A stretch of 64,000 bases of DNA from Candidatus Solibacter usitatus. GTDB taxonomy: Bacteria; Acidobacteriota; Terriglobia; Bryobacterales; Bryobacteraceae. The notes beneath the pieces are model-generated. The model did no database searches and had not been told where the DNA came from. It worked only from the letters and a program-made list of their open reading frames with translations. Below, in pieces: positions 35,398 to 44,725 of the stretch. Each line of letters begins with the position of its first letter. Within the stretch, counting starts at the first letter, position 1. The translations under genes and the position numbers were made by a program. The DNA lies in the NCBI GenBank assembly GCA_016213245.1, contig JACRBC010000056.1:1-64000 (forward strand). The letters run 5' to 3'.

Positions 35398-36407
35398 AAC
35401 TCCTATTCGCGCTATGTCTTGCCGCCGCGGTTTTGGCGCAGTCCCCGCGCAAGCAGGGCAACCCCCTGGACGCGCTGCCGAAGAACATCGAGGTGCTCAC
35501 GCACTTCGGCGAGCGGGCGGACTTCTCGCCCGGCAATACCGAAGTCGCCTTCATGGCCAAGAGCTTCGGCGACGCCTTCGCGATCAACCTGAAGACGCGC
35601 GCCATCCGCTGCCTCACATGCTCCGTTCCGGGCGCGGCGTTCCTGCGCGTCATGCACCTCTCCACGGGCGACTACCTCCTGATCGGCCCGGAAAAGTTCA
35701 ACGACATCCGCACCAGCCGCGGGCGCGACAACGAGCTGTGGTTCCTCTCGAAGAAATCCGGATCGAAGCCCGTCAAGCTCGGGCAGAAAATGAGCGAGGG
35801 CGCGGCGATCTCGAAAGAATCGATGCTGATCTCGTTTTCCGAGACCAGCGGCCAGAACCCGGAGCTGCCCCGCGGCGCGTCCAACCTGATGGTGGTCGAA
35901 GTGGACCTTTCCGGCGCGGAGCCTGCGCTCAGGAACAGGCACGTCGTCCTTTCCAGCCCGGACAACTCCTGCACGCTGGAGGCCCAGGACTTCTTCGACA
36001 ACGACCGCCGGATGACCTACACCTGCTACGAGCCCAAGGGCCTGGCTTCGGTGTGGACGATCGACTTGCAGACAAAGCAGACGGTGAACCAGACGAAGAG
36101 CATCGGCAGCTACAACGAGGTGGAAGGGATCTTCCCAGACGGCTTGTACACGTGTGTGGAGTCCGATCAGCAGGGCGTGCGCATGGGCGCGACGAAGCTC
36201 TTCCGCGACATCGATATCTGGAAGTTGAGGCTGGACGGCACCGGCAAGAGCTTCGTGCGCCTCACTTATTTCAACGACTATGAGGGCGGCAAGGCCTCCA
36301 ATCCGGTGGTTTCGACGGACGGCCGCTTGATGGCCTTCCAGTTCGCCCGCAGCGGTGACGAGGCCGGGGTCGGCTACGGCATCCTGCTCTACCACTTCAA
36401 GAAGTAG
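35394..36407 (+). CDS. Secreted beta-propeller (WD40/PD40-like) protein
   Basis: The GTG start overlaps the murB stop (GTGA), implying translational coupling. A signal peptide (MKLLFALCLAAAVLAQ) is followed by about 320 residues in which short blocks recur, such as SPGNTEVAFMAKSF, DIDIWKLRLDGTGK and VVSTDGRLMAFQFARSGD. These resemble TolB/PD40 blades. It has no catalytic motif. A periplasmic or lipoprotein-like scaffold or sensor is likely; linkage to murB may be only positional. Confidence 0.7.
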   Translation: MKLLFALCLAAAVLAQSPRKQGNPLDALPKNIEVLTHFGERADFSPGNTEVAFMAKSFGDAFAINLKTRAIRCLTCSVPGAAFLRVMHLSTGDYLLIGPEKFNDIRTSRGRDNELWFLSKKSGSKPVKLGQKMSEGAAISKESMLISFSETSGQNPELPRGASNLMVVEVDLSGAEPALRNRHVVLSSPDNSCTLEAQDFFDNDRRMTYTCYEPKGLASVWTIDLQTKQTVNQTKSIGSYNEVEGIFPDGLYTCVESDQQGVRMGATKLFRDIDIWKLRLDGTGKSFVRLTYFNDYEGGKASNPVVSTDGRLMAFQFARSGDEAGVGYGILLYHFKK

Positions 36408-36410
36408 ACC

Positions 36411-36926
36411 ATGCCGGCGCCTGTCATCTCCGGCCGCAGGCTCGCGCTGCTGATGCTCGGCGTCACTGTTGCTGTCGTGGCGATATTCGCCGGTCTCTCG
36501 CTGTTTCATCTCGACAGAATCCGGACCTCGGTGGCGGTGCGCCGGTCGGAGAAGCCCGTTCTGAAGTTGCCATCCGGGGAGATGGTGATCGTGCCGGCGG
36601 GCGAGTTCCAGGTGCCGCCCGGCCAGGCCGCTCCACCTCTGGCGCCGTTCTACATCGATAAATCGCCTGTGACTCAGCCGGCCTATGCCGCGTTTCTGCG
36701 CGAGAACGGCCGCGCCGTGCAGCCGGTGTCGGCGGCGTCTTCCGAAGACGCGCGGGCATTCTGCGAGTGGACGGGCAAACGGCTGCCGACGCCTGAGGAA
36801 CTGGCCAAGGCGGCGCGTGGCGCCAGCACGGACGACGACGTCAGCATCTACGGCGCATTGCGGCTGGCGGCGGGTACAGGCTTCCGCTGCGCCAAAGCCG
36901 AGCGTGAGGTTCAGAAGGGCAAGTAG
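36411..36926 (+). CDS. Short membrane-anchored formylglycine-generating-enzyme-like (SUMF1) protein
   Basis: One transmembrane span (about residues 10-30) precedes a compact domain with the SUMF/FGE-sulfatase hallmarks VIVPAGEF, FYIDKSPVTQPAYAAFL, FCEWTGKRLPTPEELAKAARG and a GFRCAK end. The total is only 171 residues, against about 250-300 for typical family members. The region between EELAKAARG and the GFRC end is missing, as are the usual catalytic cysteine surroundings. It is probably a non-catalytic structural or binding variant. It begins three bases after the propeller gene, in the same unit. Confidence 0.68.
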   Translation: MPAPVISGRRLALLMLGVTVAVVAIFAGLSLFHLDRIRTSVAVRRSEKPVLKLPSGEMVIVPAGEFQVPPGQAAPPLAPFYIDKSPVTQPAYAAFLRENGRAVQPVSAASSEDARAFCEWTGKRLPTPEELAKAARGASTDDDVSIYGALRLAAGTGFRCAKAEREVQKGK

Positions 36927-36952
36927 GAGCGCTTCGGCGGCGTCGCTGAGGC

Positions 36953-38035
36953 TCAGATGGCGACGACTCTGCCGCTGACCGCCGCCTCGTGCGCGGCCAG
37001 CGTGATCTCGCAGAGCTTGAAGATTTCGTCGTGGGGCAGGGAAGTCGGCTTGCCAAGGTAGACGTAATCCAGAAACTCGGCGAAGATGGAGCGCCCGGCC
37101 GGCAGTTTCTCGACGACGACCGGTTTCTTTGCCGAGGCGACCAGCGTGACGCCGGTGGCGGCCATGTACTCGGCCACGCCGCGCGTGCCTGCCAGGCGCA
37201 GACGGTCGTCGTTGTGCGTCGGAGCCGCCGCCGGCCGGCAGTAGTCCATGTGCAGGCAGGCCGTGCCGCCGTTGTCGAGGCGGAAACTGGTGGAGGTGGT
37301 GGTCTCCATGTCGCCGGCGCGCAGGTCTCCGGCGATGCCCATGAAGGAACTGGCGGCCTTCATCTCGCGCCCGCTGGTCCAGCGCATCAGGTCGAACATG
37401 TGGATGCCGATCCAGAGAATCGTGCTGCCGTAGGTGGCCCGGTTGCGCATCCATTCCGCGCGCTCGCCCAGCTTGTAGGACTTCTGCGACGAAATCTGGA
37501 TCACCTCGCCGATTTCGCCGGCTGCAACAATCTCCTTCAACGCCAGGAACTGCGGGTCGAATCGCATCGGGAGCAGCATGCCCAGCTTGATGCCACTCGA
37601 CGCCACCGCCTTCCTGATTTTCTCCAGGTCCGTGCGCGTGATGGAGAGCGGCTTTTCGGCGATCACCGGCAGCTTCCGCCGGGCGCACTCCAGTATCGCC
37701 GCGGCGCGCTCGCCGTCGTTGTTGCACACGGCCACAAGGTCCGGTTTCAACTCGTCGAGCATCTTGACCGGATCGGTGTAGGTCTTGGCCTTGCCGCGTC
37801 CATAGGACTGCGCCTTTTTCTGGTTGGCATCCTGCACGCCGGCGATCTCCACGTCGGGGTAGAGTTCGAGCGGTTTGGTGATTTCGCCGGCGTGCCCATC
37901 CAAACCCCAAACCGCGACGCGCACCTTCTGCGGGAGCCTGACCGGCTCCGCGGCGGCTACCGAGGTGCCCGCCGCGGCGAGTAGGGCGCGCCGGCTGAGA
38001 GGGTGAGATGCATGGCTGGTTGGCATACCAGACAT
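36953..38035 (-). CDS. Gfo/Idh/MocA family oxidoreductase with Tat leader
   Basis: The N-terminus MPTSHASHPLSRRALLAAAGTSVAA carries a twin-arginine motif (SRRALL), so the enzyme is probably exported folded. A Rossmann domain follows (VRVAVWGLDGHAG), then the EKP motif (VIAEKPLS), and a C-terminal substrate domain with the CNNDGERAA and HMFDLMRW segments seen in sugar dehydrogenases. The substrate is unknown. Length is 360 residues. It is convergent with the SUMF-like gene and divergent from the Ig-domain gene. Confidence 0.87.
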   Translation of the reverse strand: MSGMPTSHASHPLSRRALLAAAGTSVAAAEPVRLPQKVRVAVWGLDGHAGEITKPLELYPDVEIAGVQDANQKKAQSYGRGKAKTYTDPVKMLDELKPDLVAVCNNDGERAAAILECARRKLPVIAEKPLSITRTDLEKIRKAVASSGIKLGMLLPMRFDPQFLALKEIVAAGEIGEVIQISSQKSYKLGERAEWMRNRATYGSTILWIGIHMFDLMRWTSGREMKAASSFMGIAGDLRAGDMETTTSTSFRLDNGGTACLHMDYCRPAAAPTHNDDRLRLAGTRGVAEYMAATGVTLVASAKKPVVVEKLPAGRSIFAEFLDYVYLGKPTSLPHDEIFKLCEITLAAHEAAVSGRVVAI

Positions 38036-38150
38036 TCTGGCAGGTCCGGATGCCGCTGTTACGCCAGCGGCGAAGGACCTCCACGACTCCGCCGCATTCG
38101 GTATACTGGGCCTACTTTCGATGAAAAACGTCTAATCCACGGGGCATCGC

Positions 38151-38750
38151 ATGATGACACGAGCGTTTTCGCCGATCCGACCGGTTCTGGCTGTTCTCCT
38201 CTCACTGCTGGTGGCCGTGCCGGCTGGTGCGCAGCAGCAGGCCGCACCCAAGTCGCTGACCATCGTCATCATCGAGGGTGACGGGGCTATCAACAACGTC
38301 CGGCAGCGCGTGGCCAGGGAACCAATCGTCCAGGTTGAGGATGAGAACCGCAAGCCCGTCGCCGGCGCGCTGGTCACATTTGCCTTGCCCGGCAACGGAC
38401 CAGGCGCTACATTCGCCAACGGAGCAAACACGTTCACGGCGGTGACCGGCCCCGATGGCCGCGCCTCGGCTTCGGGGTTGAAAGCAAACAGTCTCAAGGG
38501 CGAGTTTCAGATGCGTGTGACCGCGTCGTTGACGGGCTCGTTGACTGCCACCAAGACCATCCGGATGGTGAATGCCGGAGCGGTAGCCGGTCTGAGCACC
38601 ACGGCCATCTGGGCGATAGTTCTCCTGGCCGGTGCGGGCGCGGCGGCGGGCATCGCCTTGGGGATGAACTCGTCCAGCGGCCCGCAGCAGCCTGGCCGTC
38701 CGCCCGTGACCATCACGCCGGGCGCGCCGGTCGTCACCCCGCCGCGCTAG
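38151..38750 (+). CDS. Secreted Ig-like (Big) domain protein with C-terminal membrane span
   Basis: A signal peptide ending near AGAQQQ is followed by a single bacterial Ig-like domain of about 90 residues. PIVQVEDENRKPVAGALVTF and FTAVTGPDGRASASGL are typical of the Big-1 fold (Ca-independent surface immunoglobulin-like). A hydrophobic segment IWAIVLLAGAGAAAGIALG near residue 165 precedes a short proline-rich tail. It therefore looks like a membrane-tethered surface protein. It is probably transcribed with the large Ig-repeat gene 25 bp downstream. A possible -10 (TATACT) lies about 45 bp before the ATG without a clear -35. Confidence 0.75.
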   Translation: MMTRAFSPIRPVLAVLLSLLVAVPAGAQQQAAPKSLTIVIIEGDGAINNVRQRVAREPIVQVEDENRKPVAGALVTFALPGNGPGATFANGANTFTAVTGPDGRASASGLKANSLKGEFQMRVTASLTGSLTATKTIRMVNAGAVAGLSTTAIWAIVLLAGAGAAAGIALGMNSSSGPQQPGRPPVTITPGAPVVTPPR

Positions 38751-38775
38751 GTCACGAGAAGGAGGACCCACGACC

Positions 38776-41700
38776 ATGAATCGCACTTCCCGGCTTTCAT
38801 CGTTCACGGCGGCACTCCTCGTTCTGGCCGCGGCGCCAGTTGTGGCCCAATCCCTCAGCCCCGGCGCGGGCGCGTTGCCCTCCGTCGTGCTAGGAGAGAC
38901 ATACTTGCAGACGATCGTCATCTCCGGCCAGAATTGCGCACCTTTCACCTGGACCGTGACAGGGACTGTCCCGCCCGGCCTGTCGGTCTCCACCTCCATG
39001 GGCCTTCCGGAGGCTACAATCAGCGGCCGCCCGAGCACGGCGGGGACGTACAGCTTCACGCTGAAGGTCACCATGGATCCCGGTTGCGGATTCTCAGACC
39101 CACCGCCTGCCACATACTCCATCCAGGTGCTCCCATTCCTCGTTCTGCCGCCGACTCTCCCCGGCGGCGTAGTGGGAACCGCTTACACCGATTTCGTTTT
39201 CACCAACGCCGACTCGTGCTTCACCTACAGCCTGGGCAGCGGCGCACTGCCCCCGGGCCTCTCGCTCGTGGTCGATTCCATTACCGGTACACCAACGTCG
39301 GCGGGAGCATACACATTTACCATCAACGCCAACGAAGGTGCGTGCGAAGCCTCATTCTTTCCTGCGCGCTCGGCCTCGCGAGCCTATACTCTCAACATAT
39401 TTGGCATCACGACGTCCAGCCTCCCCAACGGATACTATGGAGTCCCCTACACGGCGCCCAATCTCGCTTCTTTCGGAGCCATCGGCGGCGCAACCTACGC
39501 CGTCGTCTCCGGGGCTCCCCCAGGTTTGACGCTCTCCGCCGCGGGGGTATTCGGCGGCACCCCGACGGCATTAGGCACGTTCACCACCACATATCGTGTG
39601 ACCGACGCGCAGAACCGCACGGCCACGCGCGTATTGCCCCTGCTGGTCAAGGACGCCGCGGACTTTACTGCCGCGTTGCCCGACGCGGTCATCAACCAGG
39701 CGTATTCCGGGACGCTCACCTCCACCGGTTTTCTCAGCACGCCCACCTGGTCGTTGACCAGCGGCAGCTTGCCCCCGGGACTCGAACTGAATACCGCGAC
39801 GGGCAAGATCGCTGGTATCCCCACGGCGATAGGCGCTTTTGCATTCAGCATCAAGGCGACGGCGGGAGTACAGAGCGCCGGTCCCAAGAGTCTGCAGATC
39901 ACCGTCGGTTACCCGCCGGTCGACTTCACCCCGGACACCCTGCCCTCCGGCGTTGTGAATTCCGCCTACAGCCAGGCTTTCAGCCCGGCAGGCGGCGACG
40001 GCACGTATGTGTTCACCCTGAGATCGGGCGCTCTACCGGCCGGCATCACGCTCACCGCCGGAGGTGTCGTTGCGGGCACGCCTGCACAACCGGGGCTCTT
40101 CAAGTTCGTGGTCCGTCTCACCTCGGCGAACCTGTTGATTGAGCGACTGATCACCCTGTTCGTCGATTCAATGCCGCTCGAACTCACACCGGCCAGCCTC
40201 GCGGACGCCTACCTGACCGAGAACTACGGGCAGAAACTGCTGGCCGTCGGCGGCACCCCGCCGTACAGCTTCAACGTGACCGGTGGCGCTCTGCCGCCTG
40301 GACTCGCGTTGGATCCCGCAGGCGCCATTGCCGGCGTCCCCGGGACGGCCGGTTCCTACGCGTTCACCATCCAGGTCTCCGACTCGGGCAAGAAGCAACT
40401 CTCCCGCGCCTACACGATCAACGTGCGCACGCTGGTGGGCGTTACTACCAAGAGCCTGCCTGACGGCACGCAGGGTGAGTCCTACAGTGCCCAGTTGGAT
40501 GCGCAGGGTGGTCTCGCCCCGTATTTGTATGAAGTGGCCGAAGGCGCACTGCCGCCCGGGCTGACTCTTGCCCGAACGGGCCAGATCACGGGCACTCCAA
40601 CGCGCCCCGGGTACTTCAGCTTTATCGTCCGTGCCATAGATAACAACCAGCGCACGGCTGTCGCATCGCTTGCCATCCGCGTGTTTTCGACCTTGAGCCT
40701 GGCGCCGGACACGCTCCCTGCGGGCCTCCCCTTCCGCGACTACAACGCCGTACTGACGGCCTCGGGGGGACTGATCCCCTACACCTGGCAGATCATCGGC
40801 GCCTTGCCGGACGGCGTCCTGTTTAACTCAGGCGTGTTTCGTGGCGCCCCCACCACCTCCGGGACGTTCACGTTCGGCGTACAGGTCACCGACGCGCGCA
40901 AGCGCACCGTCACCAGGAGCTACACCGTCGTGATCGGCAGCGGGCCCACGATCGGGATACAGGGCGCACCACCCACCGGTCAGGTCGGCGTCCCCTATGT
41001 GGCCCAGTTTGCCGCTCAGGGCGGCAGAGCGCCGTTCCGGTGGTCCTACACAGGGACCATCCCGCCCGGCACAGGCGTGAGTCCCTCCAGCGGGCTGATC
41101 AGCGGAACTCCCAATGCCCCAGGCCGCTTCGATTTCACCTTGCGCGTGGAGGATGCCCAGGGTCTGGTGGCGTCGACGCCCTTCAGCATCAACATTACCG
41201 TTGGCGGCATTCCCCAGGTCAGCTTCACGAACCTAGGCTCATCGTCGCCGCCCGGCGGCCAACTCAGTTTCGGCTTGGCCATCGCCCGGCCCTATCAGTT
41301 GGACATCCAGGGCGTGGTCACGCTGGCATTCAAGCCAGACTCCGGTTTCGACGATCCGGCGGTGCAGTTCGCCAGCGGCGGGCGGTCGATGACCTTCAAT
41401 TTCGCCGCCGGTTCCACGGCGGCGGGCTTCGGCGTGCCGCAGGTCGCCTTGCAAACCGGCACTGTCGCCGGACTCATCACGCTGACGGTCTCGTTGAACG
41501 TGGACGGCGCCGATGTCACGCCTTCGCCCGCGCCAGTGCAGACCATCCGCATCGACGGAGCCGCTCCCGTCATCACGCGTTTGGATCTGAACAAGACGTC
41601 GGCTGGGTTCGAACTGGTCGTCTATGGCTTCGCCACGTCGAGACAGGTGGCGCAAGCGCTGGTGAAACTGGCGCCCGCGGCGGGAGTGATCCTGCCGGCA

Positions 41701-41889
41701 ACGGACTTCCCCATCGCGGTCTCTCAGGTCTTTACCGCCTGGTACGGCGATCCGGCTTCGGCGCCGTTCGGCAGCCAGTTCCGCCTGGTGCTGCCCTTCG
41801 CGGTCAGCGATCCGGCGGCCATCGCCTCGGCCACAGTGACGCTGTCGAATGCGCAAGGCTCGTCGGGCCCGGCGACAGCCAATTTCTGA
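38776..41889 (+). CDS. Large secreted protein with nine putative-Ig (He_PIG-like) repeats
   Basis: After a signal peptide, nine copies of an approximately 80-residue module follow. Each contains a GALPPGL-type turn and a GTPTxxGxFxF-type strand (GTPTSAGAYTF, GIPTAIGAFAF, GTPTRPGYFSF). The last about 230 residues form a different C-terminal domain beginning PQVSFTNLGSSSPPGG. The protein is 1037 residues and has no catalytic motif. Such proteins are extracellular adhesins or scaffolds, often outer-membrane attached. A strong GGAGG ribosome site lies 11 bp before the start. Adjacent repeats differ in sequence, so they are ancient duplications rather than recent copies. Confidence 0.85.
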   Translation: MNRTSRLSSFTAALLVLAAAPVVAQSLSPGAGALPSVVLGETYLQTIVISGQNCAPFTWTVTGTVPPGLSVSTSMGLPEATISGRPSTAGTYSFTLKVTMDPGCGFSDPPPATYSIQVLPFLVLPPTLPGGVVGTAYTDFVFTNADSCFTYSLGSGALPPGLSLVVDSITGTPTSAGAYTFTINANEGACEASFFPARSASRAYTLNIFGITTSSLPNGYYGVPYTAPNLASFGAIGGATYAVVSGAPPGLTLSAAGVFGGTPTALGTFTTTYRVTDAQNRTATRVLPLLVKDAADFTAALPDAVINQAYSGTLTSTGFLSTPTWSLTSGSLPPGLELNTATGKIAGIPTAIGAFAFSIKATAGVQSAGPKSLQITVGYPPVDFTPDTLPSGVVNSAYSQAFSPAGGDGTYVFTLRSGALPAGITLTAGGVVAGTPAQPGLFKFVVRLTSANLLIERLITLFVDSMPLELTPASLADAYLTENYGQKLLAVGGTPPYSFNVTGGALPPGLALDPAGAIAGVPGTAGSYAFTIQVSDSGKKQLSRAYTINVRTLVGVTTKSLPDGTQGESYSAQLDAQGGLAPYLYEVAEGALPPGLTLARTGQITGTPTRPGYFSFIVRAIDNNQRTAVASLAIRVFSTLSLAPDTLPAGLPFRDYNAVLTASGGLIPYTWQIIGALPDGVLFNSGVFRGAPTTSGTFTFGVQVTDARKRTVTRSYTVVIGSGPTIGIQGAPPTGQVGVPYVAQFAAQGGRAPFRWSYTGTIPPGTGVSPSSGLISGTPNAPGRFDFTLRVEDAQGLVASTPFSINITVGGIPQVSFTNLGSSSPPGGQLSFGLAIARPYQLDIQGVVTLAFKPDSGFDDPAVQFASGGRSMTFNFAAGSTAAGFGVPQVALQTGTVAGLITLTVSLNVDGADVTPSPAPVQTIRIDGAAPVITRLDLNKTSAGFELVVYGFATSRQVAQALVKLAPAAGVILPATDFPIAVSQVFTAWYGDPASAPFGSQFRLVLPFAVSDPAAIASATVTLSNAQGSSGPATANF

Positions 41890-41904
41890 CCCCATTCGCG
41901 TGCT

Positions 41905-42438
41905 CTACCTCGGCTCGTAGAAGCTCAGCGAGTTGTCGCCCTGGCTCAGAATCCGCACCCGCTTGAGGGCGCCGTACTGCTCCAGCAGGTGGTGGGTGAA
42001 CTTCGAGGCGTGCTGTACGATAACGAGCGGGCGGGGGGATTCTCCCAGCGCCTCCAGGCACAGGCCGTATTCGCGCTCGCGCGGGTAAGGCGGGTCGAGA
42101 AACACGATGTCGGCGGGGAAACGTGAGATTCCCGGTGCGGCGTCGCCCGGGTGCACCTCGCACCGCGCGGCGATCTCGAGTGTCGCGATGTTCTCCTGAA
42201 GCGCCCGCAGCGCCGGCCGGCTCTTCTCCAGGAAGATGGCCCGTTTCGCGCCGCGGCTCAACGCCTCGATTCCGACGCTGCCACCGCCCGCGTAGGCGTC
42301 CAGGAAGACGCAGTCCGCAATCCGCGCCGACAGGATGTTGAACAGCGCCTCGCGCAACCGGTCGGGCGTCGGCCTGACACTGTCTCCGGCGGGCGCCTTC
42401 AGCCGCCGGCTTCGAAACTCTCCACCTATGACTCTCAT
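41905..42438 (-). CDS. rsmD: 16S rRNA (guanine-966-N2)-methyltransferase RsmD
   Basis: The 177-residue methyltransferase modifies G966 of 16S rRNA. MRVIGGEFRSRRL and RPTPDRLREALFNIL are the family N-terminus. DAYAGGGSVGIEALSRG (about 47-63) binds SAM, and LDPPY (114-118) is the N6/N2 methyltransferase catalytic motif. It starts 22 bp after recG on the same strand, forming a two-gene unit. Confidence 0.95.
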   Translation of the reverse strand: MRVIGGEFRSRRLKAPAGDSVRPTPDRLREALFNILSARIADCVFLDAYAGGGSVGIEALSRGAKRAIFLEKSRPALRALQENIATLEIAARCEVHPGDAAPGISRFPADIVFLDPPYPREREYGLCLEALGESPRPLVIVQHASKFTHHLLEQYGALKRVRILSQGDNSLSFYEPR

Positions 42439-42460
42439 GAACCGGTCTGATGCTCCTTTG

Positions 42461-44557
42461 TCATCCGATCAGGGCCAACCCGTACCGGCGCTGCCAGTGT
42501 TCGCGTACGTAGCGAATCGCCGCGGCCAGCTCCTCCGGCGAAGGCGGATTCTCCACAAACGCCTGGGCCTCGCTGCGCGCAATCTCCAGGATCTCCCGAT
42601 CGCGGATCAGATTGCCAATCCGGAAGGCCGGCAGGCCACTCTGCCTGGTACCCAGAAACTCGCCCGGTCCCCGTAGGCGCAGGTCCATCTCCGCGATGTA
42701 AAAACCGTCGGTGGAGTCCACCAGCGTCCGGATCCGTTCCTTGCCGGTATCCCCAAGCTTATCGGTCACCAGCACGCAGTAACTCTGCGCCGCGCCCCTG
42801 CCGACGCGTCCCCGCAACTGGTGGATCTGCGCCAGCCCGAATCTCTCGGCGTTCTCAATGACCATCACGCTGGCATTCGGCACGTCCACGCCGACCTCGA
42901 TGACTGTCGTCGATACCAGCACCTGCACCTTGCCCTGCTTGAAGGCGTCCATCACGGCTTCCTTTTCCTGCGCCTTCAACTTGCCGTGCAGCAGCCCCAC
43001 TTTGAGCTGCGGAAAGACGGTCTTCGATAACTCTTCATGGGCCGCCTGGGCCGCTTTGACCGCCAGCGACTCGTTCTCCTCGATCACCGGATAGACAATG
43101 TAGGCCTGCCTGCCGGCGCGCACCTGCTGCAGGATGAAGCTGTATACGCGCTCCAGTTCCGCCGTGGTTCGGTGCACGGTCTCGATCGGCTTCCTCCCCG
43201 GAGGCAGCTCGTCGATGACGCTCACATCGAGGTCGCCGTAGACCGTGAGGGCCAGAGTGCGCGGGATGGGCGTGGCGGTCATCACCAGGACGTCCGGCAT
43301 CACTCCCTTCTGCTGCAGCGCCTTCCTCTGCAATACGCCAAAGCGGTGCTGCTCGTCGATGATGGCCAGCCCCAGTTTGTGAAACTCGACGTCTTCTTCC
43401 AGCAGGGCATGAGTGCCCACGGCGATCCTGCCGAATCCCCCGGCCAGCGCCCTCTTGGCCACCTCCTTTTCCTTCTTCGACATCGACCCGGTCAGCGGCA
43501 CGATCTGGTAGCCCAGGGGAGCGAAGATCTGCTTCAGGCTGAGATAGTGCTGCATGGCCAGGATCTCGGTCGGGGCCAGCAAGGCCGCCTGGTACCCGTT
43601 TTCCACAGCGATAACCGCAGCCTGCGCCGCCACGATCGTCTTGCCGCTGCCGACATCTCCCTGCAGGAGGCGCGACATGGGCTGCGGCGAGGCCATGTCC
43701 CGGGCAATCTCGCCGAGTACCCGCTTCTGGGCCGCCGTCGGCTTGAAGGGCAGCATCTTCTTAATCTGTTCGCGGACCCGGTCGCCCAACTCAAAGCTGA
43801 TGCCGTTCTCTGCGCGCGCTTGGCCGCGCTTCAAGGCCATGCCGGTTTCAAGCCAGAAGAACTCCTCCAGGATCATGCGGTACTGTGCCGGGGAACGGAA
43901 CGCGTTCAACACCCGAACGTCTGTCTGGGGCGAGGGGAAATGAAGTTCCTTCAACGCCTGAGCCAGGGATGGGAGCCGCAGCCGGTCGCACATGCCGCGT
44001 GGCAGAGCGTCCTGAATCGGCGGCAGGTGGTCCACGAGACGCTTCAGGATGCTGCGCAAGACCCGCGCGGAGACCTTGCCAGCGGCCTCGTAGACAGGCA
44101 CAATCCGGCCCGTGTGGAGACCCGGTTCGTCGTCTTCCTCATCGCGCAGGACCTCGAACTCGGGGTGAAGCATGGCGAGCTCGCCCTGGTAGGTGTCGAA
44201 ATCGACCTTGCCGAAGAGGGCAACCCGCGTGCCGGGCGTCAGTACTGTCTTTAAGTACTCTGCGTGGAACCACTTAGCCGTCAGGCGTCCACCCTCCCCG
44301 TCCTCAAACACCACCTCCGCCATCCCCAGATCCCGGCGCCGGAAGCGGGGCGAGTGCAGAGCTTTCACCTCGGCCAAAACGGTTGCCATTTCGCCCGGGG
44401 CCAGACGGCTCATGGGCTTGACGTTGGAGCGGTCCTCATAGCGGAACGGGGCGTAGTTGAGCAGGTCACCGGCCGTGGCAAGCCCTTTGGCTTCCAGATC
44501 TTCGGCGCGGCGAGGGCCGACGCCCTTGACGTACATGATTGGGGTAGACTGATCCAC
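42461..44557 (-). CDS. recG: ATP-dependent DNA helicase RecG
   Basis: RecG remodels stalled replication forks and recombination intermediates. The GTG at 44557 (VDQSTPIMYVKGVGPRR) matches the family N-terminus; the track ORF from 45028 adds about 157 residues that overlap the efflux operon and is rejected. A second GTG two codons earlier and an ATG seven codons later are alternatives. An OB-fold wedge domain precedes helicase motifs I (GDVGSGKT), Ia (APTEIL), II (DEQHRFG), III (MTATPIPRT), and V/VI (VLVSTTVIEVGVDVP, QLRGRVGRG). It has 698 residues and is followed by rsmD. Confidence 0.95.
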   Translation of the reverse strand: MDQSTPIMYVKGVGPRRAEDLEAKGLATAGDLLNYAPFRYEDRSNVKPMSRLAPGEMATVLAEVKALHSPRFRRRDLGMAEVVFEDGEGGRLTAKWFHAEYLKTVLTPGTRVALFGKVDFDTYQGELAMLHPEFEVLRDEEDDEPGLHTGRIVPVYEAAGKVSARVLRSILKRLVDHLPPIQDALPRGMCDRLRLPSLAQALKELHFPSPQTDVRVLNAFRSPAQYRMILEEFFWLETGMALKRGQARAENGISFELGDRVREQIKKMLPFKPTAAQKRVLGEIARDMASPQPMSRLLQGDVGSGKTIVAAQAAVIAVENGYQAALLAPTEILAMQHYLSLKQIFAPLGYQIVPLTGSMSKKEKEVAKRALAGGFGRIAVGTHALLEEDVEFHKLGLAIIDEQHRFGVLQRKALQQKGVMPDVLVMTATPIPRTLALTVYGDLDVSVIDELPPGRKPIETVHRTTAELERVYSFILQQVRAGRQAYIVYPVIEENESLAVKAAQAAHEELSKTVFPQLKVGLLHGKLKAQEKEAVMDAFKQGKVQVLVSTTVIEVGVDVPNASVMVIENAERFGLAQIHQLRGRVGRGAAQSYCVLVTDKLGDTGKERIRTLVDSTDGFYIAEMDLRLRGPGEFLGTRQSGLPAFRIGNLIRDREILEIARSEAQAFVENPPSPEELAAAIRYVREHWQRRYGLALIG

Positions 44558-44681
44558 AGGCACGACAAGTCCGCTGAACACCCAGTGTACGAAATCCGGG
44601 ACGGCGGGTATCTTTCCCTCCGGCTGGCATAACCTTTTAGGGGGGGCCGCCGTCATTACTGACTGGAAAGGCCTGTCATCC

Positions 44682-44701
44682 GGGCTGGGGTAAACCAGCC
44701 C
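44682..44701. promoter_or_regulatory. Inverted repeat upstream of the efflux operon
   Basis: GGGCTGG-GGTAAA-CCAGCCC has seven perfect bases per arm, 24 bp before the first adaptor ATG. It may be a repressor operator or a leader hairpin. I could not find a convincing -35/-10 pair to place it relative to a promoter. Confidence 0.6.
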
Positions 44702-44725
44702 CGTTGGACGACTGAACTTGACCAT

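Noticed and set aside
35412-38084. 890-residue minus-strand ORF
   Set aside because: Mostly antisense to the propeller and SUMF-like genes and out of frame with the Gfo/Idh/MocA gene.
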